NCBI GenBank assembly: GCA_034440575.1
Contig: JAOTOL010001563.1
Coordinates: 186,001-250,000, forward strand
DNA length: 64,000 bases
Source of the DNA: Imbricaverruca yamaguchii
Lineage: Eukaryota > Arthropoda > Thecostraca > Neoverrucidae
Direction of reading: 5' to 3'
Below the pieces are notes generated by a model, which searched no databases, had not been told where the DNA came from, and saw only the letters and a list, made by a program, of their open reading frames with translations. Position numbers and translations under genes: made by a program. Shown here piece after piece: positions 1 to 11,392 of the stretch (its first letter is position 1; every line of letters starts with the position of its first letter).

Positions 1-540
1 GTCGTGCGAGACCTTTGCAGCCTCAATGGATGTGAAATGCAATGTTAAAAAGACTGTATGATGTTTATCTCTCAAAGACCATACCCGTCATCGCATCTGA
101 TGTGTAGCCAAGGGCCACAAGTACTCTGTGGGAAACCGCTTACGTGGGTTCAGAAGTTCAGATATCTGAGGCACGAAATTGAGTGCAACATGAGTGATTG
201 TGCAGATATGCAGAAGACCAGACGTGCACTGTACTACCAGGTAAACATGCTATGTGCTACGTTAGGATATGCAGACAAGATCATGCTAGTTAGGCTGTTA
301 TATACTGTCCCCTCTATGGGTGTGAATTGTGGAACACCGTGGGCGTGAAACGAGCTTTCCGCGGAAGTCTGTGTAGCCTATCACTCCTGCTTGAAAAGGC
401 TAGTCAAGGTTCCTAGGTTCTCTCGGAATCATCAAGTGTGTCAAAAGTTTGGAGCGCTGCCGTGCCACATGCTGGTAGCCAGCAGACAGCTTTTATTTGT
501 GCGTAGCCTAATAAAAGCTGTTATGGTAGCAATGCCATTA
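1..540 (+). pseudogene. LINE reverse transcriptase fossil, C-terminal part (5' truncated by window)
   Basis: The start of the window reads in frame as a decayed RT palm/thumb: NVKKT..CMMF, then WVQKFRYLRHEIE, DMQKTRRALYYQVNMLC, ADKIMLVRLLYT. This matches the layout FKYLGH..., R..LY.Q.NML..., K..L...Y of non-LTR retrotransposon RTs. After a frame change near 350 the post-RT part continues: VAYHSCLKRLVKVPRF, FGALPCHMLVASRQLLFV. At least one frameshift and a stop break it, so it cannot be active. A TTA-rich microsatellite at 861-897 could be the element's tail. The clade cannot be set from this piece. Confidence 0.6.
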
Positions 541-860
541 TAAAAGCACTGCGTGAGTGGTGTAGCTCGGTTGGGTATTATGGCACAAAATCATGCTCGA
601 ATTAGGTATGAATATGAACTTGTATCTATGGATTTATTGGTGGCCAGTAAAGCTGACATCAAACACACATTTAGGTCACGGCTGGAACGAATTGTACTGG
701 AAAGAGCTGAAGTTCATGTGCATGACACAGGGTAGAACGGAGGTAGAGTGTGTCACCGTGGTTGCTGTCTCAGTTTAGCTGTGTTGCTGGTCTGTATACA
801 AGAAGGCATTGTGTTGTATGGTAGCCCAGATATGTACCGAGAAAGGTGCGAAATAAGGGT

Positions 861-897
861 CATTATCATTAGTATTATTATTATTATTATTATTATT
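861..897 (+). repeat. (ATT)n microsatellite
   Basis: About ten TTA/ATT units, slightly impure at the left end. It may be the 3' tail of the LINE fragment upstream. Confidence 0.8.
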
Positions 898-899
898 GA

Positions 900-2740
900 C
901 TCCATATGATCGTTGGTGACCTCATTATTGGTCAAAATGAGAATATAAGGCATGCGTCAGACTACAACCAGGACTTTCTAATGGTGTTCTGTATTATATC
1001 TTACCTTCCGCAGATAAGACGTTAGTGTGGGGGAGGGTCAACCACAGGTGGCCTGCCGACGGTGGATTCAGTGGCCGGCTCGGCGAGGACTAACAGAGGC
1101 TGCTACTTTAGTTTTAGTGGAGCTCCGTGTAACGACTGCACCGAGTGCTATCAGATGTGCCACGATGCGGTCTGACCTGTCTCAGTGCTGGTCTTGCAAC
1201 AAGTACAACTATGCCTTCATTCCACCCACATGACATCGTCTGGATGAACGTACAGTCGAACACGTAATCCATGCAATCTTTTCAGTCACAATATAAGCAG
1301 ATCGTCCAAAAAGTATAAGGACGCGTGGACTGCGAAGCAGCGTTGCAAAAGTGGCCCCTTTTGGAACTTTTTCCATCCAAAGAATTACACACTTATCAAA
1401 TAAATACACTCCTTGCATTGCTCGATGAAGACATGCTTAACTAACAATACACAGCTAGCTGTCATTATACAATAGTGATAAGTTGGATGGAGAGGAAGCA
1501 GCATGCTATGGGGCCTATAACATTTGGTGATCTATGGCTGATAAGATCCTCTTCCAGTCCTAGTAACCATTATATGATAAAAAGATCCTCTTTCAGTCCT
1601 AGTATTCATTATACTGTTTAGCCACACCGAGTCCCCTACCACATAAACTTTCCAACATAATTGAGGAAAATGCACATTTGTTATTTCAGGTCATGTGCAG
1701 GAACATTCAAAGAGAATGCAGTAGTGGAGCCAAAAATGCGATGCCAGCCAGATTGGGAGCATACCATCATACTAGTATGCACAAGTACAAATGTCAACAT
1801 ATGGATCACTGCAGTCTGCATACGACCTTAATGCCACTGATCATTCCATATTCCATAACACTCCATTTGCGCATGTGCAATTGTCTGGAGCAGTACAGGT
1901 GAATTAATAAACAGCCATCCATGCCTTCATGTGCATGTTCTTCATTCGCGAAAAACATCGGAACAGAGTCCAGATGTGCCCAGAAGAACGTATGGCTGGA
2001 CACAGAGCCAGGGTGGCATCCACACAACTGGTAAGCCGCAAAGGGTAGCATTGTCCGAAATACCAAAAATATTGTGGATGAGCCACATTTTGCCATGGCA
2101 TAGGAATTTTCATGGGCATTAATTACTACTTGTCCACAAGACAAGTTTTACACACATTTTACCACCATGAAGCATACAAAGGTACCAGGTTTAGCTAAGT
2201 TATGTTAGATTAAGGTTGTTCGTAAGTTAGACAATTATCAAGTTTCTTTAGGGATCTGTCAGGATTTAAAAACGTTTTTGAATACAAAAATGGCCCAGGC
2301 TAGTATAGGCTAAGTTAGGTTAGAATAGGTTGTTTAGTTTGAATTTTCAAGGACAAAAATTGTCTAGAAATTTCCCATTAAATATTGCTTACTTGCATCC
2401 AGAGCTAGGCTGCATCTTTTTTTCCTCATTTTGAATATTAAGTGTCATGCTACGTTGCCCAACCAACTCCAAACCACTTTTTGGGTGCCATTTTGCTATC
2501 CAACTGCACTTGCCAAAAAATGTGGTCGCATCATGTAGGTACATTATGAACATGTGCACATTCATCAGAATTGCATTAAAGAAGAGATTCCAAGAAATCA
2601 AATCACCTTAAAATGCAAATTTATCCTTTCAGAAAGCCAGAGGGACCAGAAAGTTAACGGTATAATGGTATTCAATGGAGGATGAAGACAGGATGCGCCT
2701 AACAATTCCATGAACATTTCATGAGTGCACAAATAATGCG
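900..2740. other. No gene recognised; intergenic DNA with minor repeats
   Basis: The only ORFs are short and unsupported. A 39-bp direct duplication lies at 1543-1616 (AAGATCCTCTTCCAGTCC). AT-rich DNA at 2175-2345 carries AAGTTAGGTTAG-like words, as found scattered in arthropod genomes. Confidence 0.5.
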
Positions 2741-2752
2741 TAAATGCATGCA

Positions 2753-2756
<4 letters not shown>

Positions 2757-2810
<54 letters not shown>
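2757..2810. repeat. (TA)n microsatellite
   Basis: About 26 uninterrupted TA dinucleotides. The ORFs crossing it are simple-repeat artefacts. Confidence 0.95.
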
Positions 2811-2816
<6 letters not shown>

Positions 2817-3045
2817 TAAATGTTGTACAAAACAAAACACAAACAAGTGAAAACAGGACTTCCCAGAGACAAGCAAAACAATCAGTCTTGTTCAGTCCTA
2901 CGCTGGTCGGCAATACATCGCAGCAATTCATAGTCTTACTTCTTGCTCCCTGCATTATCCAAATATATCCTGTCACACAACATATGCTTATGGCTTTGGT
3001 TTATCAAAATCAATAACTCGAATAACCGTAAAGATATTTGATGTA

Positions 3046-3408
3046 GGGCCTGTTCCTGGCCTTGCTCAAAGCTGCTCCATGTTCCCGTGCGTCTTCGGAG
3101 CAGAACTGAGTAGCTCCAATCTACTCCGACTTACTCCGGCCGAGAGCAGGGGCAACTTGGAGCAGCTAGGAGTAGCACAAATGTGGCGCTGACGATACAT
3201 TTGCGAAGCGCTTTGGGGAATCTGCGCCAACACGTTTTGAACATCTGCGTTATATATGTAACCATAATACAAGCACAAACAGCTGAATTTTTACTCCAAG
3301 TTACTCCAGACGTTCCAGCGCTCGCTTTTACTGAGCATGCTTCGAACTACTCCAATCTGCTCCAAGTTGCTCTACTCTTGTTTTTGGAGCAGGGTCAGGA
3401 ACAGACCC
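3046..3408. mobile_element. 363-bp miniature element with ~25-bp terminal inverted repeats
   Basis: The left end GGGCCTGTTCCTGGCCTTGC and the complement of the right end, GGGTCTGTTCCTGACCCTGC, match with few differences. Internally it is full of ACTCC/GGAGT words in both orientations, giving further foldback. There is no transposase ORF. It looks like a non-autonomous DNA transposon (MITE). No clear target duplication is visible, so the superfamily is not set. Confidence 0.6.
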
Positions 3409-3483
3409 ATAGGTAGGTAGGCACCTAGTCAGGAAATACCAACTCTCGTACCTCGAGCAAAACATGCAACCAATTCCACCCGG

Positions 3484-3939
3484 ATGGCAACGAAGAGCTT
3501 CCAAGAAAATCCTTCGTCCAATAAACAAAAACCACTACGCTCCGCTAACCAAATGAAGGAATTCACCTTTACCAGTCCGACCACGTACGAAGGTCCGTTC
3601 TTGGATTCGAAGGATTCACCGCCCTCCAGTTCCAACTTGGGCCGGAGCTATCTAAACCATCGCCAAGAAAAGCCATAAATAATGGATTTCTTTTTGCTTC
3701 CTTGAAGAATAATGATAACGAAGAGCTTCCAAGAAAATCATTCGTTCAATAAACAAAAACCACTACGCTCCGCTAACCAAATGAAGGAATTCACCTGTAC
3801 CAGTCCAACCACGTACGAAGGTCCGTTCTTGGATTCCATGGATTCACCGTCCTCCAGTTCCAACTTGGGCCGGAGCTATCTAAACCATCGCCAAGAAAAG
3901 CCATGAATAATGGATTTATTTTTGCTTCCTTGAAGATTG
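3484..3939 (+). repeat. 228-bp tandem duplication, each copy with the same 64-codon ORF
   Basis: Two head-to-tail copies start at 3484 and 3712 and differ at about ten sites. Each holds an ATG-to-stop frame of 64 codons (ATKSFQENPSSNKQK... / ITKSFQENHSFNKQK..., ending NHRQEKP). The opposite strand is also largely open in copy 1 (a stop interrupts copy 2). No family is recognised and coding is not shown. Confidence 0.7.
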
Positions 3940-4640
3940 ATATGACATGGACAAAAACGTTCATATTTATATTATAAAACAGTCAGAAGCGATAAACACA
4001 AAAGATATGGGATAGATTTTCCCCATGAAAATTGCCTGAATGGTACCAAAACGTTCTTAAAACCTGCTAAGACATTGCGCCAAAGTGAAGCTCCATAGAA
4101 CCAGAAATTTCACTTTGTTGATTGCATGACTTATATTGCTTTAGAATTTCATCCACAAGCGGGAATAGTTGTGTTCATGCCACTCCAACCGCGAGGTTTT
4201 CCCCACTCCGGACAAATTCAGGTTTACTTGCGTTCTAATGCACTGACGATCCTCTAAGCTTCATTCTGATCCAATTATTAATTTCTTCCCATAATCCTGA
4301 TGATTAATTGAAAAAAATCCCACGTAATTCTGTTGGTGGTTTCCTCTAACTTTTTTTTTGGGATTTCGTAGCAACCATGGTGCGAAATGAGACGTTAATT
4401 TCCGCTCGTCCGTGACGATAGTCGGTTTTACAGCGGCAATTTGCCCGCCCGTCCAGTTGCTTTTCATCCTTCCAAGTCATTCCTTGCTTCAACTAAACAT
4501 TCCAGACATGAACTAAAAAGTGCATCGAAATATATTTAATATCAAAAAGAATTGACGTGAATACATTGTTTCCGGTAATAATGTTTCCGGACGATACGAC
4601 CCCAGTATTTTTGTTGTTTTACAAGCATACGAGAAGTGTG
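3940..4640. other. No feature recognised
   Basis: AT-rich, no convincing ORF, repeat or splice-site pair. Confidence 0.4.
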
Positions 4641-5070
4641 TGTTTAACTGTCTTAAAATCGGTGCCGTAGAGGTTCCAACAGCAAACAATCTACTAAAAC
4701 ATGATACACGGTAAGCGGGTCAGTACAGCGTGGACATAGGTCATCACCGATCGGTATGCAGCTGTGTGTCGCGAAGACATGCCCAATCCTGAATCGGCAG
4801 AACATCACTGCCACTCGTCGCAAGTTCCGGTGCGAGTACCGCCACATTTAGTGTCGGCTTTATCACGGCTTTGGAGTTCCAGGCTCGCTGCTATTCGAAC
4901 AATATTTGAAAATATGGAGTGATATAGATCTACTGGAGCAAGAAGTATGCGAACGTCACGGCCATTACTGATAGCGTGCTTAGTGGCTATATCGGCAGCT
5001 CCATTTCCAGCAAGTCCACCATGGCTGGAGATCCAGCAGAATATGATATTTTTGTCGATTCCAATTGAGG
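4640..5070 (-). pseudogene. LINE ORF2 C-terminus fossil: RNase H end plus Cys/His tail
   Basis: On the minus strand the part near 5070-4930 reads FCWISSHGGLAGNGAADIAT, the WxxSHxGxxGNxxAD block of retrotransposon RNase H. After a frameshift near 4850 comes RRVAVMFCRFRIGHVFATH, then CPRCTDPLTVYHVLVDC, the CxxC...H...C tail of Jockey/R1/I-like LINEs. The 5' part is cut off at about 5080 by a SINE-like sequence. The fragment is frameshifted and inactive. Confidence 0.7.
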
Positions 5071-5082
5071 ATTTGGATCGGG

Positions 5083-5172
5083 TTGCGACTGTACGACATA
5101 CTCAGCAGCTGAGCACATATGGCGTCGCATGGTTCTCACCCTAACAAAAAAAGCAGGTATCGCGGGGAATCG
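5083..5172 (-). mobile_element. Degenerate SINE fragment (head B type)
   Basis: It shares the ACGACATACT...TATGGCGTCGC...TCTCACCC...GCAGGTATCGCGGGGAATCG layout with the clear copy at 30171-30316, but the tRNA-like A-box end is missing. It interrupts the LINE RNase H fossil. Confidence 0.45.
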
Positions 5173-5429
5173 CAAGCTGAAAATTTTATTTCGGCTTAAG
5201 GGCGCGCCGAATATTGTCCATTAGCTGGGAATTTGACGACGCCTAAAATCCTGTAGATGAAACGCCTAGATGAAACCGAAAGTTATACTAAGTAAGGGCG
5301 CTCAACGACCTAGAGGGGATCAAACTGTTGCTCCAAACGCGCATACTGACAGCTGATCGCAGCACACTTGGCAGCGAGCGTCGACCGTGGGGCCGGGCAC
5401 CGACAGACGGCCACCCACCAGGTGGCGAC

Positions 5430-6372
5430 CGCCAGCTGTACAGACGTGGGCGGCCGGGGCACACACCGTGGGGCCGTGCCGAGCCGAGCCGGGCAGTGAC
5501 ACCGTGTCGTCCAGTCAGGCGGCCACCGCCGGCCGCCGGCTGTACAGACGTGGGCGGCCGGGGCACACACCGTGGGGCCGTGCCGTGCCGAGCCGGGCAG
5601 TGACACCGTGTCGTCCAGTCAGGCGGCCACCGCCGGCCGCCGGCTGTACAGACGTGGGCGGCCGGGGCACACACCGTGGGGCCGGGGCACACACCGTGGG
5701 GCCGAGCCGGGCCAGCCAGTGACACCGTGTCGTCCAGTCAGGTGGCCACCGCCGGCCGCCGGCTGTACAGACGTGGGCGGCCGGGGCACACACCGTGGGG
5801 CCGAGCCGTGCCGAGCCGGGCAGTGACACCGTGTCGTCCAGTCAGGCGGCCACCGCCGGCCGCCGGCTGTACAGACGTGGGCGGCCGGGGCACACACCGT
5901 GGGGCCGAGCCGGGCCAGCCAGTGACACCGTGTCGTCCAGTCAGGCGGCCACCGCCGGCCGCCGGCTGTACAGACGTGGGCGGCCGGGGCACACACCGTG
6001 GGGCCGAGCCGAGCCGGGCAGTGACACCGTGTCGTCCAGTCAGGCGGCCACCGCCGGCCGCCGGCTGTACAGACGTGGGCGGCCGGGGCACACACCGTCG
6101 GGCCGAGCCGGCCAGTGACACCGTGTCGTCCAGTCAGGCGGCCACCGCCGGCCGCCGGCTGTACAGACGTGGGCGGCCGGGGCACACACCGTGGGGCCGG
6201 GCCGGGCTAGGCCGGGCAGTGACACCGTGTCGTCCAGTCAGGCGGCCACCGCCGGCCGCCGGCTGTACAGACGTGGGCGGCCGGGGCACACACCGTGGGG
6301 CCGAGCCGTGCCGAGCCGGGCCGGGCCAGCCAATGACACCGTGTCGTCCAGTCAGGTGGCCACCGCCGGCCG
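5430..6372. repeat. GC-rich minisatellite, ~104-bp unit, nine copies
   Basis: The anchor TGTACAGACGTGGG recurs at 5437, 5541, 5645, 5764, 5868, 5967, 6065, 6160 and 6264. Spacings are 95-119 bp, most often 104. Length variation comes from a GAGCC/GGGCC sub-repeat beside GGGCACACACCGTGGGGCC. ORFs of up to 368 codons run through it on both strands because the unit lacks stops; they show no independent coding sign. Confidence 0.9.
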
Positions 6373-6773
6373 CGCAGCCGCTGCAGTCCACGCCGGGAGG
6401 ACAGGCACACAATGTCGCCGATACAGTCGAGGGCACAGCACCTCAGCCGTCCCACAACTGTTACAGGCAACGCAGCAGCCAACCAAGTGGTCAAAGCACC
6501 ACCACCCAGCTGGCCACCAGCCCAGCGACCGCCGGCTATATCAAGCCAGACAGCAGCCTCGCCGTATCACATGCATGCCCCGACCAGAGCCAAACACCAG
6601 ATCGCCGTAGAGTCCTGCCACGTGTGCCGACTGGGCTCGGCTCGGCCCAGTCGCCCCGTCCCGCCCCACCAGACCGCCGGAGAAAGCTTCGGCCGGAGAC
6701 ACCTCGAGAAAGCAGGCCGGCCCGGTCACCACACCCGGAATCGGCGGCCCTCTCCTCGGCATGGTCCGCCCGA

Positions 6774-6782
6774 TATAAATAG
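6774..6782 (+). promoter_or_regulatory. Candidate TATA box
   Basis: TATAAATAG is an exact strong TATA match inside a GC-rich island. An ATG lies 62 bp downstream at 6836, a spacing that leaves room for a start site about 30 bp after the TATA. Functional use is inferred only. Confidence 0.3.
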
Positions 6783-6835
6783 CCGCCGCCGACGGCCCCG
6801 CGGGCCAACTATTTCTGGCTGCGGCCGCGCCGAGC

Positions 6836-6916
6836 ATGGCCTGCCAGGAGGAATCTCAGCCCACCCGCTCTGCATCGCGGCACCCCTCCCCCGTATCGAT
6901 TGCGTCCTCCGGCTGA
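6836..6916 (+). CDS. Short ORF downstream of TATA box, 26 codons, unrecognised
   Basis: The ORF runs from ATG to TGA: MACQEESQPTRSASRHPSPV... . It is the first ATG after the TATAAATAG. It is too short for family assignment. It could be an upstream ORF, a first exon fragment, or chance. Confidence 0.15.
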   Translation: MACQEESQPTRSASRHPSPVSIASSG

Positions 6917-8913
6917 AAACAGGTCGTCGACGGGGAAGCGGCGCCCCCAAGGCCGGCAGCCGGTACAGCCAGCGTCGCGCGTCCGCCCACGCACCGTCCG
7001 ACCGTAGACCGTCGGGCCGATCACCGGCGCTGGCGCGCAGGCACCCAAGGACGCGTGCCCCGCCAATCGCACAGCTTCCCTGCCCGCACACAAGAGGATG
7101 CCGACGACGCCAACACGACCCGGCACCGTATACAACAGGCCTGCGGCGTCCGGCCGCATTCCTGCCGGGGTACTTACGGTTACGTGCGGCGCGGCCGGCC
7201 GCCTGCCGGTCTCGCGACACGCTGCGCCCCGACCGGGCGCCATTCGGCTGGTCACTGCCGCCTCTGGCAAACGCGTGGTCCATGCTCACGGGTGGCCGAT
7301 GCCGCGCTGGTCGCCGTGCACATCACGAGCAAGCCGCCGCGACCATGTTGGCCGAGCTACTGAGCACAGCCGAGCCGCGAGTGGTTGGCACTGCGGCCGC
7401 GAGGCGGCAGCACCGGCCTCCGGTGACGATCACGTGACGCGCGCCGGGGCCAGGCCGGCCGAGCGACCTTGCCGTCGCGACCCGGCCTCGTGGGCCCGCG
7501 CGGACCGGCACCGCCGGCGCCGCCCGAGCGTGACGACACGACACACGCTCCCGGGCCGACACCGACCAGCCACTTGCCCGATCATTCTCACACGCACTCG
7601 GCGTGAGCCGCCACCGCGCGGCAGCGGCACGGGCGGCCATGACGGCCGAGCTCACCCAAAAGGTGCCATGCCAACACCAACTGGCTCGCCAGCAAAACGT
7701 GACTCATCCGCGCCGTCAGCTCAGCCGTCTTCCTCGGTATGGCCATCAGCACCAGAGCGCGTCGCCTGCACACGTCGGTGGTGCCGCTCTGAGGCGACAC
7801 CGAGCCGGAACAGCACGGTGCCACGTGGCAAGGGCCGGCAGACATCGCCGAACTGGGCCGACGCCCGCGCCGAGCCAGGGCAACAGCCACCACGGAGACC
7901 ATATGGCAGGCCGCTCAACCCGACAAAACGATGTTCCCCTCAACGAGCCCAGTAGGCATTGGACCGCCGACGAGTACGGCAATCACCGATCATGTGGTTT
8001 GGCACAAAATATCTGCAAACTGAGATGGAAGGGAACTCAATGATTTGCATGAAAATCCTCCGGACCATCCACCAACCCATACCCAATATGCCCAAACCAG
8101 AATCCAACAGCAACTCAAGCATACTCGATACGAAGCTTGACCTACTGAGACTTAGCTAGAAAGCCCGTTGCACGTCGGGCTAGAAAGCCCGCGCATTGTA
8201 TAAAGCATTACGCTCTCCAGAATATCGTCCGAGTCTGTTCACTTCAGGGGAACGCAGTGAAAAACAAATCGGCCAGCAGCAAAATTGAAGGCCGATACGA
8301 GGCATACCGGTACCACATTACTAGCAGACCCTTGGACTGCAGACTGGAGACTGGAGTTGTTTCGCACAACTGCGCTCGAGATAAGATGTGTGACCTAAAT
8401 ATTCAGATGAAGAGTTCCACAGCTGGAAAGCGGGACAGATTGAGGATTGAATAGCCTACATATCAGCGTCGCGCCGGTTCCACCAGAGCTTGAGACGTAA
8501 ACTGTCACAACAGGCAGGGAGCGCGCGGTTCAACAAGCACCGCAACGCCGGACAGTAGGCGACCCTACAGCGGCGTTTGGGCCCAGGTCGTGGGTTGCGA
8601 AAAAAAAATAGTGTGAACAGACCTGACAACGATCAACAAATATTGGAGGTAATCACTAATTTTAATTATCACGGCAGTCTCAACAGTTTTTTTTCTTCCA
8701 GCGACATGATGACGAAATATGGATTAAACTAGTGAATGTCAGCAAATAACGGTACGTCTACAAGTTCACCTGGAGACTGCACTTAGCTCTACGACCCGGA
8801 CGCATAGCTGCCAGGTGACAGCATTAGCGCTGTGGTAAAATTAGCCAATGGTACGGCTAAAGCTTTTCCAAAGAACAGTAAATCAAATGACAACGAAAGC
8901 ATACCTCATTGTT

Positions 8914-8975
8914 AGTTAGTTATTGGGGCTTTAGGGCGCGCCGACTATAAATGTCAACCAAGCTTGTGCATGTAT
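8914..8975 (+). repeat. Dispersed ~50-bp repeat (GGGCGCG..CGAC motif)
   Basis: Matches the family best seen at 14893-14942, with TTAGTTATTGGGGCTTTAGG followed by GCGCGCCGAC. Confidence 0.5.
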
Positions 8976-9518
8976 ACCTGATATTTGTGACATGCTCACA
9001 CCGCCCAAACAATAAATGTGCATGCCACATAAATGTTCACGCCAATAAATGTACACGAGCGGGACGCTCGTGCACCGACTGATCTGATCGGTTGCCGCGC
9101 ATGATGTATAACATACGTTTTTACTTCCGATCTGGGATATCCTAGTTCAAACCAAGAATTACGGCCTTTACACTGGAAGGATCACCAGCGACCTGGAAAT
9201 GGGCAAATTGCCGCCGCAATGCCGACTGGTGCCATAGTCAGATATCTGATCAGTAGCGCGAGACAGCCAGCCAGCCGGCAGTCGTGCTGCGGCGGTTTGG
9301 ACCGGACACAAGTCATGCCAATCACCATTATTAGCGTACGACTGATGATCGTACAGCGGCAGGGTGATACCGCGGACAATGAAAGTCCGACACTGGGATA
9401 AGTATTTGCATTTCTATAGACCGCTGTGAGAGTATCGGGTGGCACAGAGGACAGACGAACCTCGCCTTTTTACGGAACGTGGTAGCTGCGTATAACACCA
9501 CACTCCCTTCCGCCGAAC
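8976..9518. other. No gene recognised
   Basis: Mixed composition, no convincing ORF or domain. Confidence 0.4.
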
Positions 9519-9745
9519 AAAGATTGTCTCAATGGATAATCGCCCATTACAAGGTCCGCAAATGCACTGCATTACATAACAAGGCTTGTCTCAATGGATA
9601 ATCGTGCATGACAAAGTCTGCAAATGCTCTGCATCACATAACAAAGTTCGTCTTAATGGATAATCGTCCACAAGAAGGCCTGCAATGACACTGCATCACA
9701 TGACAACAAAGCTCGTCTCAAATGGACAATAAACCATGACAATGC
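9519..9745 (+). repeat. ~63-bp tandem repeat, about 3.6 copies
   Basis: Units begin AAAG(A/C)TTGTCTCAATGGATAATCG and end CACTGCATCACATAAC. Four diverged copies lie in a row. It is not coding in a consistent frame. Confidence 0.85.
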
Positions 9746-11260
9746 ATACCTCATTTCGCTATTTAATTCTGCTGTGCTCCGATAAGTTCTTAGAGGAATA
9801 TGATCGTTTTAGCCATCTACAATACAAATACAACTTGTTGACAGGCTTGCGTGTGACAGTCGTTTGCACACATGTGAAAACTACGAAAAGGTGGTAACTG
9901 CCTATGTGAATCCTGGAAATCTAGCCACCCGCAGTTCAAATTACTGCTGTTGGTTGGCTAAGCCCAGTAACGGGAAAGGTGGCAGTGTCCAAATATTGGT
10001 GGTCATAATTTCACATCGCCGTGGACCATCGCGGCCATACAACTTTCGCAAGACATACAGGGAGGAGAAAGGGTGGCTGGGGATCACGTGCAATCTCTTG
10101 GGCATTCTTCCAGGACGTGGATAATATCCCAGCTACGGCCCTATCCGTCTTGCCAGTGGTGAAGGTAAGTACGACCTCAACATCAAGTGGCGTGGTGCCA
10201 GCTGTGAAACGGAAAGCTGCTCAGCCAGTCGCTGTCCAGAATCAGATGGTCTTCCCATAGCAGAAAAAGGAAGACAGATCATGAAACGTCCGTTGGCCAC
10301 TCTTTTTGAAAGATCCTACAGGCAGAGAACATCGTGGAACGAAGCTGGATCTTTTCGGCATGCTGATGGCCTTGGCAGATGCCACGGAAGACAACTGTTG
10401 ACGTCCTGACTACGCCAGCATGACGTCATTAACATGTCACATCGGTAACATATGACACGGAATCCTGGCTGCGGCTGGTTCGGTTGCTATGTAATGAATG
10501 CTTATTTCTAATGTACGTTGTCGGCTATTAATATAGACATAGCCATACCACTGTCCACGTAGACCATTGTAGTTGACCACACCACATATGATCATGTGTG
10601 CAGATTCATTACCATCAACGAAACGAGGTAGCACCAACCCAATGCATTGTGAATGGCCATTGAAGGGCAAATGTTCACATACGTCCTGTTTGCGTTAACA
10701 TATGTCCTGTTTTATGTTTCTTACGTGTGCTTTTCTATTTTTTTTTGTATGCGTAAGCACTGTTGAATTAGCAGACAAAATATGGAGCTGAGTTCGGCAC
10801 ATCTATGTGCGCGAGATTGCAACGTACGCATGCACCGATGTACGGAGAGATGCCCAGCCTAGGTAGTCATGTATTATTTTTTTTTTTAATACAAGGACGC
10901 AGTCCATGGTTTGTACGATTAAGTGAGCAGGCCGGCCCCCTAGCAACAGAATAAACAGCCCTGTGATACTCATTCGATGTGAAACTTGGCACATCTTGTT
11001 TTAACAACAATGTGCAACAAACAAAATAAAACGCCAATGGTCTTTAATGGCATAAACCTGGTCCTACGGATTTTGGATGACACAAAACACAGACCTACAC
11101 ATGTTGGATGGTATTAAACCCATGACAGTCAATCTGTGAACGACGGGTGGCATAAACCAAAACACATCGTGTTAGTCGATATAAGACGAACACTTGGACG
11201 TGCTTGGCAGAACATCTGTATACTTGTGTATGTTGCTATATTTGTTGATTAATTTTGATG
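9746..11260. other. No gene recognised
   Basis: Short ORFs only. A donor-like GGTGAAGGTAAGTACG at about 10160 on the plus strand has no supporting exon. Confidence 0.4.
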
Positions 11261-11262
11261 GT

Positions 11263-11392
11263 TATTGGCTTCACGACGCACCGACTCTTTGGTTTTATAG
11301 CGTCGCCAATCTCTCACGCCGATTGGTCGCGGACGAAGAGTAGCGACGTTTGGGACTCGAACACACCCTTCGGTTGGGAGACTCATATGTAG
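11263..11392 (-). mobile_element. tRNA-derived SINE (head C), partial
   Basis: Contains the shared tail (complement of GGCTTCACGACGCACC), the core TCGCCAATCTCTCACGCCGATTG and a B-box complement (GGACTCGAAC). The A-box end is worn. Confidence 0.65.

Larger units (their letters stand above)
6373..7940. other. GC-rich island without a recognised gene
   Basis: Strongly CpG/GC-rich DNA adjoining the minisatellite. Open frames exist on both strands because AT-rich stops are rare. The translations are low-complexity Arg/Pro/Ala and match no family I know. It contains the TATA box and short ORF listed separately. Confidence 0.5.

Noticed and set aside
2175..2345. Interstitial telomere repeat (TTAGG)n
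   Set aside because: Only scattered AAGTTAGGTTAG-like words, no continuous array.
5676..6782. 368-codon plus-strand ORF and its minus-strand counterparts
   Set aside because: They run through the ~104-bp minisatellite and GC island; open frames on all strands reflect composition.
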